A stretch of DNA of 54,600 bases from IMG/VR virus record IMGVR_UViG_3300009008_000048, positions 1 through 54,600 of that record. One strand, written 5' to 3'. Source of the DNA: a virus. Below, piece after piece: positions 49,928 to 54,600 of this stretch (within the stretch, counting starts at the first letter, position 1; the number at the start of each line of letters is the position of its first letter). Position numbers and translations under genes: made by a program. The notes under the pieces are model-generated. The model did no database searches. It saw only the letters and a list, made by a program, of their open reading frames with translations, and was not told where the DNA came from.

Positions 49928-52783
49928 TTATTTAAAAATTTTAGGTTTCTTATCTTTTATAAATTTTGTTATTTTAGGTTTCTTATCTTCAATAAATGAT
50001 ATTATTTTAGGTACTATAGCTACAACATCTTGAAGCACACCAAGCGCACTACTTAATGTTAAAGATGCTAATAGTGTTTTAACTCTACCTATCGTTTTAT
50101 TACCCGCTAAAGTTATTGCAGTGCTTATTGTTCTGTATATTTCTAACAGTCTATTATAGCTTGGTGTTAATGTTATTGTAGTAGCATAAGATTTAAAAAA
50201 TCCTATTATATTACTTTGTTGCACACTTAATGTTAATGTTGCTAGTAGTGTTTTTGCTTTGCCTATTATTTTATTACCCGCTAAAGTTATTGTAGTGCTT
50301 ATTGTTCTGTATATTTCTAACAACCTACTATGGCTAGGTGTCACTGTTATTATTGTTGTATATGTTTCTGTGTAATCAGTACTACTTGATGCTGTATATT
50401 CTACCCATAGGTAAGGGTCTTTAGTTTGTGCGGGGGTTTCTTCTTTTGTATGTATATTTGTGCCAGTGACATCTTCTGCTGGTTTATGAACAAGAAAACC
50501 ATAATTATCCCAAGTACCATCTGCCCAGTTTGTTATAATTGATGATATATCTATTTGTTTAAACCCACTTCCAGAAGATACAGTTTCTGTTACATTGCCA
50601 GTTCCTGTATAAGCTGAACTAAAATTTGCCCAAGTTACAGTTCCTTCTGCCCAATCTGATGTAATTCTATTATATGTTAATTCTGATACACCATTATAAT
50701 AATAACCATTAAATTCTCCTATAGTTATATTTATATCAGAAGATGGTAAGTTTGTTACTCCAGCAAATTTGAATAAAGCATCTACTTCACTACTAACTGA
50801 ATGATAAATATTTACTAATGCTAAACCACCATAATTATTAGCAGTATTAACACTTTCTATATAACTATCATCTGTACTCCAATACTTTGCACTTACTGTT
50901 CCACTATAATATTTAGCTATTTCTTCTGCTGATTTTATTCTTGTGGAGATTTTAACTTCGTCTATTCTTCCGTCCCAATATCCAGAACCAGCACTATCAT
51001 CTAATCCAATCTTTAAGTCTGCTCCTGTAGAATTTATTGCTCCAGTTTGACTTGTTGAGCTTGTTCCTTGTGATACTCCATCTACATAAAGTGTTGCTGT
51101 GCCAGTTGATTGGTCATAGGTTACAGCCAAATAATACCATTGACTTGCTGATAAACTATATGCCCAACTAGCTTCTCCTTCTCCACCAGATGTATCTACT
51201 CTAAATGCTAGTCCTGCTGTAGAACCACCTATATCTTTATTTAAGAATCTATATGCTTCATTACTTCCAGCCCATTTAGCCACTATTCCCCTTTGGTTTG
51301 TTGATGGAGTTGAGTCTGCATAAACCCAAGCTTCAATGGTCATATCACCAGTAATATCTAAAGCTGCATTATCTGCTACTGAAAGATATTCACTACTACT
51401 AGCTGTAAGTTGATAAGCACCATTAGCTTCTCCATCAAATCCAGTTGCAGCAGTTGGTGTATTTACTTCTGTTAAAGATAGATAATTTGAACTAGAATCA
51501 TCTCGTTTACTAATATCATACAAATAAACATTGTCTATGTAATACTCATCACCACTACCTATACTATCTCCACTAAATCTTATGTTTGTATCAGTCGGAA
51601 CAGTTACACCAGTTGTACTTGCTGTTACAGAAGATGGCTTTGTTGATGATGTACTAACATAAACATTTATATCTACTGTTGTTGAACTTGCTGGTATACA
51701 GTCAATCCAAACATATTGTGTTGTTGTAAAGTTAGCACTAAAAGTATCCACAGAAACACCACCATGAGTAACAAGTGAATTGTTAGAACCATTCGTTCCC
51801 ATCTGCCACCTAATACCTATTAAACTTCCTGTAGCAACTGTTTCGTCTGCATAATATCCAGCATAACCCTGCCTAGCAGTTCCACTACTTGGTATTATTG
51901 TAAAATGTAATGATGTTGAACCACTTAATGTTCCATGGTCTTGGTATACAATCGGTGCCTGGGAACCACCAACAGCACCAACAAACAATCTGTTTGTATC
52001 TATTTTTACTGTTTCTGCTCCATCTGTCCAATCTCCACCAACACTTGCTGAATCAGCCCTATTAAAATCATCTGAAATAAGTGTTTCTTCTAAAGCACCA
52101 TTACAATGCCATAAAGCTACTGTATCATCATCTACACAGTGTTCTATTTCTTCTTTGGTAAGAGCTGGTCGAAATGTGACTGCTAATGCTCCAAGTGTAG
52201 TAGAAGACATTGTATTGGTTATTGTATTTGTTCCAACATCTGCTATTGCTTCATTTGTATCAACTATAACATGTCCACCAGCATCTGTGTTTAATCTTAT
52301 TGTATCACCCGTAGTATTTGTATAAGTAATATTACCAGCACCATCTTTAGAAAACATTAACATCCAACAATTATTAACAGTTGTTGTTATATCAGTAGAA
52401 ATTGTTGTTACTGAATTACCAGTAGATGTGTCTGTTCCTTCTGGTTGTCCTGTTTGTGATGCTCCAGTATAAGATACAGCAGAAAAACGAAGATTATCTG
52501 ATTCACTTGCACTAACTACTACATTATTACTTCCAGTAGCAGGTGCTATTAAATACCATAATGTTATTGCTCTATCATTTTGTCCAGCACCACCATTAAG
52601 AGTATTTACTTGTGTCATTGCAACACCACCATAAGTAATACCAGTAATAATTGTTGCTGAATTACTCTTATCGTGTCCCATTACAAATAAAATCCTATCA
52701 CTTCCAGTACATGTATGTGAAAATGTTAGAGATGTCCCATTTGTATATTGGGCATAAGTTCCTGAATCAAATGCTATAGCCAT
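49928..52783 (-). CDS. Tail fibre/spike with LamG and DNRLRE-like domains (951 aa)
   Basis: Domains in order: an N-terminal galactose-binding-like beta region, a second jelly-roll near 215-420, a LamG/concanavalin-like domain about 450-640 (DITGDMTIEAWVYADS, WYYLAVTYDQSTGTATLYVDG, DGRIDEVKISTRI), a DNRLRE-like region about 640-800 (DSYIESVNTANNYGG, ITNWADGTWDNYGF), and a C-terminal repeat (LLEIYRTISTTITLAGNK occurs twice). It probably binds host surface glycans. Confidence 0.78.
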   Translation of the reverse strand: MAIAFDSGTYAQYTNGTSLTFSHTCTGSDRILFVMGHDKSNSATIITGITYGGVAMTQVNTLNGGAGQNDRAITLWYLIAPATGSNNVVVSASESDNLRFSAVSYTGASQTGQPEGTDTSTGNSVTTISTDITTTVNNCWMLMFSKDGAGNITYTNTTGDTIRLNTDAGGHVIVDTNEAIADVGTNTITNTMSSTTLGALAVTFRPALTKEEIEHCVDDDTVALWHCNGALEETLISDDFNRADSASVGGDWTDGAETVKIDTNRLFVGAVGGSQAPIVYQDHGTLSGSTSLHFTIIPSSGTARQGYAGYYADETVATGSLIGIRWQMGTNGSNNSLVTHGGVSVDTFSANFTTTQYVWIDCIPASSTTVDINVYVSTSSTKPSSVTASTTGVTVPTDTNIRFSGDSIGSGDEYYIDNVYLYDISKRDDSSSNYLSLTEVNTPTAATGFDGEANGAYQLTASSSEYLSVADNAALDITGDMTIEAWVYADSTPSTNQRGIVAKWAGSNEAYRFLNKDIGGSTAGLAFRVDTSGGEGEASWAYSLSASQWYYLAVTYDQSTGTATLYVDGVSQGTSSTSQTGAINSTGADLKIGLDDSAGSGYWDGRIDEVKISTRIKSAEEIAKYYSGTVSAKYWSTDDSYIESVNTANNYGGLALVNIYHSVSSEVDALFKFAGVTNLPSSDINITIGEFNGYYYNGVSELTYNRITSDWAEGTVTWANFSSAYTGTGNVTETVSSGSGFKQIDISSIITNWADGTWDNYGFLVHKPAEDVTGTNIHTKEETPAQTKDPYLWVEYTASSSTDYTETYTTIITVTPSHSRLLEIYRTISTTITLAGNKIIGKAKTLLATLTLSVQQSNIIGFFKSYATTITLTPSYNRLLEIYRTISTAITLAGNKTIGRVKTLLASLTLSSALGVLQDVVAIVPKIISFIEDKKPKITKFIKDKKPKIFK

Positions 52784-52794
52784 TTTAGCTTAAG

Positions 52795-52941
52795 TTAATT
52801 ATTTATGAATTTAATTATTGTTTTACTTGTCATATCTTCAACTTCAGGTCCTTTTTTCTTCTTTTTGAAAATACTTTTTATAGCACTTCTTATACAAGCA
52901 CTTAAACCCATTATAGTATTTAATGATTTTTTATGTTTCAT
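52795..52941 (-). CDS. Small basic protein (48 aa)
   Basis: An ATG at 52941 opens a 48-residue frame (MKHKKSLNTIMGLSACIRS then a KKKKK patch) ending just before the fibre gene. It is the only frame in this 205-base gap. An A-rich leader precedes it. Function unknown. Confidence 0.5.
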   Translation of the reverse strand: MKHKKSLNTIMGLSACIRSAIKSIFKKKKKGPEVEDMTSKTIIKFINN

Positions 52942-52956
52942 TGTTTTAAATACTTA

Positions 52957-52978
52957 TCCTTGCCCCCGTAAAGAAGCA
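52957..52978 (-). terminator. Hairpin after the 125-aa tail gene
   Basis: CTTGC/GCAAG stem with an 11-base-plus loop on the minus strand, 10 bases after the stop codon. No T-run follows, so termination is uncertain. Confidence 0.4.
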
Positions 52979-52988
52979 AGAGAAATAT

Positions 52989-53366
52989 TTAAGATACTGT
53001 TATTTTATAAGTAACTTGAATAGTATCATCACTGGATACAGTAATAGTATTAAAATCACTGTGTGCTAATAATACTTGATCTGCAGAAGTATTTAAGTCC
53101 GAAACTCCACATTCTTCGATACCTTTAGTATCACTTGCTGTCCACAAATGTTGTAATTGAATTATATTAGCATCATCTGTAGTTACAGTTGAAGCTGCTC
53201 TAGCCAAACCACTATCTGTGATTTCAGTGCCTAACTCAGTATCTCCTGCTACAGCTGTATCACCACCAGTACCTACTGCTAAGTAAGTCCAATCAGTAAC
53301 ACTACCCAATCCTCCTATCATTTCTGCCACCGCATTTTTACCTACGGTTGTTATTATGTCTGCCAT
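52989..53366 (-). CDS. Phage tail/structural protein of a common small family (125 aa)
   Basis: A 125-residue protein: MADIITTVGKNAVAEMIGG, WTYLAVGTGGDTAV, TELGTEITDSGLARA and a C-terminal DTIQVTYKITVS. This order (TYLAVGTG, LGTEI, GLARA, a GVSDL turn, VTYKI) recurs in many phage virion-associated proteins near tail-fibre genes. It probably sits on the tail or fibre base. Confidence 0.72.
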   Translation of the reverse strand: MADIITTVGKNAVAEMIGGLGSVTDWTYLAVGTGGDTAVAGDTELGTEITDSGLARAASTVTTDDANIIQLQHLWTASDTKGIEECGVSDLNTSADQVLLAHSDFNTITVSSDDTIQVTYKITVS

Positions 53367-53517
53367 ATTTTTTTATGTTTAAATGTTTAATTAAATACCA
53401 CAACTTTCTTATAAACGCGAATTTCTTATTTGTTAAAAAACGTCTTCCTATTACTTTACCTTTTCTTTTGTGAAGTATTTCTACCTCTATGTTTTTTAGG
53501 TTTGTTTTTGTTATCAT
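53338..53517 (-). CDS. Small basic protein (59 aa)
   Basis: Begins at an ATGA overlap with the glycosyltransferase stop and ends 29 bases inside the 125-aa gene. It is basic (HKRKGKVIGRRFLTNKK). The ATGA overlap and its coverage of an otherwise empty gap support it. Function unknown. Confidence 0.5.
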   Translation of the reverse strand: MITKTNLKNIEVEILHKRKGKVIGRRFLTNKKFAFIRKLWYLIKHLNIKKYGRHNNNRR

Positions 53518-54170
53518 ACTTTTTTAGTTACTTGTTTTAATACAAGTTTAGCTATTTTGTTTAAATCTATTGTTTTATAGTGTGAACAAGAATAACCCCA
53601 GTGTGTCCATAGTTTAAAACCTTTTTGTTCTACTTTTTCACAAAATGCTAAATCTTCACCCATTACTCTTTCCCCTGTTTCCTTATTAATTATAGATTCA
53701 AAAGGCCTTTTCATACCCTCTAAAACTTCCCTTTTAATAAGAATGCACCCAGTTCCCCCTCTATCTATGCGTACTAATTTACGCCCACCAGTATACAGCA
53801 TAGTTATAAGCCCTTTATCATGCTGTTTAAACACGTTGTAAGCCATTTTATCGCCTTTATACATTAAAGTGGGGCATACTATCACATCTTTATTAAAAGC
53901 TATTAAATCTAACGGATTATTTAATGGAGCATTATCATCATCCATCATAAGAAGCCATTTACAATCTGTTTTAAGGAACTCTGTTACAATTTTATTTCTA
54001 TTATGATCTATACCACATAATTGAGAATATCTTACTGTTGGTTCATATTTTTTAGTTGTAATACAATGTGTTACAATATCTACCATCATATTAGCTACAC
54101 TAATTGTTACGCTACCTTGATTTGGTATTGCTACAAATATAGGTATAGGACTACATTTTCTTTTTGACAT
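53514..54170 (-). CDS. Glycosyltransferase-like protein, paralogue of the 2580 gene
   Basis: A 218-residue GT-A-like protein equal in length to the 2580 gene. Shared motifs: the DxD strand LLMMDDDNAP, NPLDLIAFNKDVIVCPT, GGTGCILIKREVLEGMK, and EDLAFCEKVEQKGF / WTHWGYSCSHYKT. The donor-side motif is DDD instead of DED. It lies next to the holin candidate and upstream of tail genes. Two copies flanking the presumed circular junction may act on different substrates. Confidence 0.75.
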   Translation of the reverse strand: MSKRKCSPIPIFVAIPNQGSVTISVANMMVDIVTHCITTKKYEPTVRYSQLCGIDHNRNKIVTEFLKTDCKWLLMMDDDNAPLNNPLDLIAFNKDVIVCPTLMYKGDKMAYNVFKQHDKGLITMLYTGGRKLVRIDRGGTGCILIKREVLEGMKRPFESIINKETGERVMGEDLAFCEKVEQKGFKLWTHWGYSCSHYKTIDLNKIAKLVLKQVTKKV

Positions 54171-54171
54171 A

Positions 54172-54450
54172 CTATTTTTTAAATACTTTTTTTGTTACTG
54201 GCACTATGCCTTCTTTTAATAACCATTTAATAATTACTTCATATGTTGCTATTGCTCCAGCTACATATGTTATAAATTGTTTAATAAATTCTGGTGTTAT
54301 AATATTATTTGTTGTAACAAATGTCCATATAAAAGATATCACTGCTACGCCTAATAGCACTGACCATTTTGTTGCTTCTTGACCAAACTTCTTAGAAGAC
54401 CATTTATAACCTTCTATTAAAAGTGTGGTTACTAAAAATAAAAATTCCAT
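54172..54450 (-). CDS. Holin-like membrane protein (92 aa)
   Basis: A 92-residue protein with three hydrophobic segments: MEFLFLVTTLLIEGY, WSVLLGVAVISFIWTFV and FITYVAGAIATYEVIIKWL, and a basic C-terminus (PVTKKVFKK). Size, charge and topology match holins. No endolysin is adjacent, but the start of the operon may lie outside the window. A general membrane protein is an alternative. Confidence 0.65.
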   Translation of the reverse strand: MEFLFLVTTLLIEGYKWSSKKFGQEATKWSVLLGVAVISFIWTFVTTNNIITPEFIKQFITYVAGAIATYEVIIKWLLKEGIVPVTKKVFKK

Positions 54451-54468
54451 AATGTTTTTTTTAATTAA

Positions 54469-54600
54469 TTAATTATTTATCTTATTTAATGATAAATCAT
54501 ATTTATCTAAACTATCCCATTGTTCTTTATTCAAAACTTTAAATCTACCTACAATATCTCCTTGTGTTCTTGTTAGAAGTGTTAATAACATTTTAGCACT
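54469..54600 (-). CDS. Partial hypothetical protein at right window edge
   Basis: An open frame runs from base 54600 to a TAA at 54469, giving at least 43 residues (SAKMLLTLLTRTQGDIVGRF..., ends DLSLNKINN). The start lies outside the window or at an internal ATG (54591). It directly precedes the holin-like gene. If the window is circular it would follow the gene cut at base 1, but the two frames differ by one base, so they may be separate overlapping genes. Confidence 0.55.
   Translation of the reverse strand, partial: SAKMLLTLLTRTQGDIVGRFKVLNKEQWDSLDKYDLSLNKINN

Noticed and set aside
1-54600. Alternative genetic code (TGA reassigned)
   Set aside because: TGA is used as a normal stop with ATGA overlaps in many genes and no in-frame TGA was seen inside recognised proteins.

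Overview
The window looks like a near-complete genome of an AT-rich tailed bacteriophage (Caudoviricetes), most likely podovirus-like. It has a small and a large terminase, portal, scaffold, major capsid protein, a connector-type adaptor, a nozzle-like tail protein, tail fibres, large internal virion proteins and a holin candidate. It has no ribosomal RNA or ribosomal protein genes, and I recognised no tRNA. The host is unknown. Several promoters fit a sigma-70 consensus with exact 17-bp spacers. Many genes have only an A-rich leader and no clear Shine-Dalgarno site. The RlpA-like protein and the GroEL point to a bacterial host; a Patescibacteria-like or other low-GC host is only a guess.

Layout: two transcription arms diverge from a control region at about 14.4-15.0 kb. 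The control region holds an 11-bp repeat present seven times and promoters facing both ways. The late arm runs leftward from 14.4 kb to base 1: TerS, split TerL with an intein, GroES/GroEL, portal, scaffold, intron-containing capsid gene, a glycosyltransferase and small beta-rich proteins. It appears to continue at the right end, from 54.6 kb down to 35.8 kb: holin candidate, second glycosyltransferase, tail fibres, adaptor, nozzle, internal virion proteins and a 2449-residue giant. The early/middle arm runs rightward from 15.0 to 35.9 kb and meets the giant gene tail to tail. Both window ends lie inside leftward late genes, so the window is probably a circular or circularly permuted genome cut inside the late operon.

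The rightward arm has three parts. (1) 15-21.7 kb: two small paralogous proteins, structured RNA repeats, and a four-gene ubiquitin-like cassette (Ubl precursor, E2-like, JAMM protease, ThiF/E1-like), followed by an RlpA-like protein and zinc-ribbon proteins. (2) 22-29 kb: a candidate small RNA with its own promoter and terminator, a 65-bp tandem repeat, then nucleic-acid genes (two proteins with SSB-like tips, RecB-like and VRR-type nucleases, a sigma region 4 protein, HNH and zinc-finger proteins). (3) 29-35.9 kb: a 7-deazaguanine pathway (QueD, QueE, QueC, GTP cyclohydrolase I, QueF) and a DpdA-like transglycosylase. Together these are predicted to make preQ0/preQ1 and insert it into phage DNA. 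A RusA resolvase closes the arm. I found no DNA polymerase, replicative helicase, primase or RNA polymerase.

Selfish elements are dense: a group I intron with a Vsr/EDxHD-like endonuclease in the capsid gene, HNH inteins in TerL and QueF (each at an active-site position), and free HNH genes. The most unusual points are the phage-borne ubiquitin-like cassette, the intein at the catalytic cysteine of QueF, and a second DpdA-like domain embedded in the giant virion protein. All domain calls were made by eye from motifs; no database search was run.
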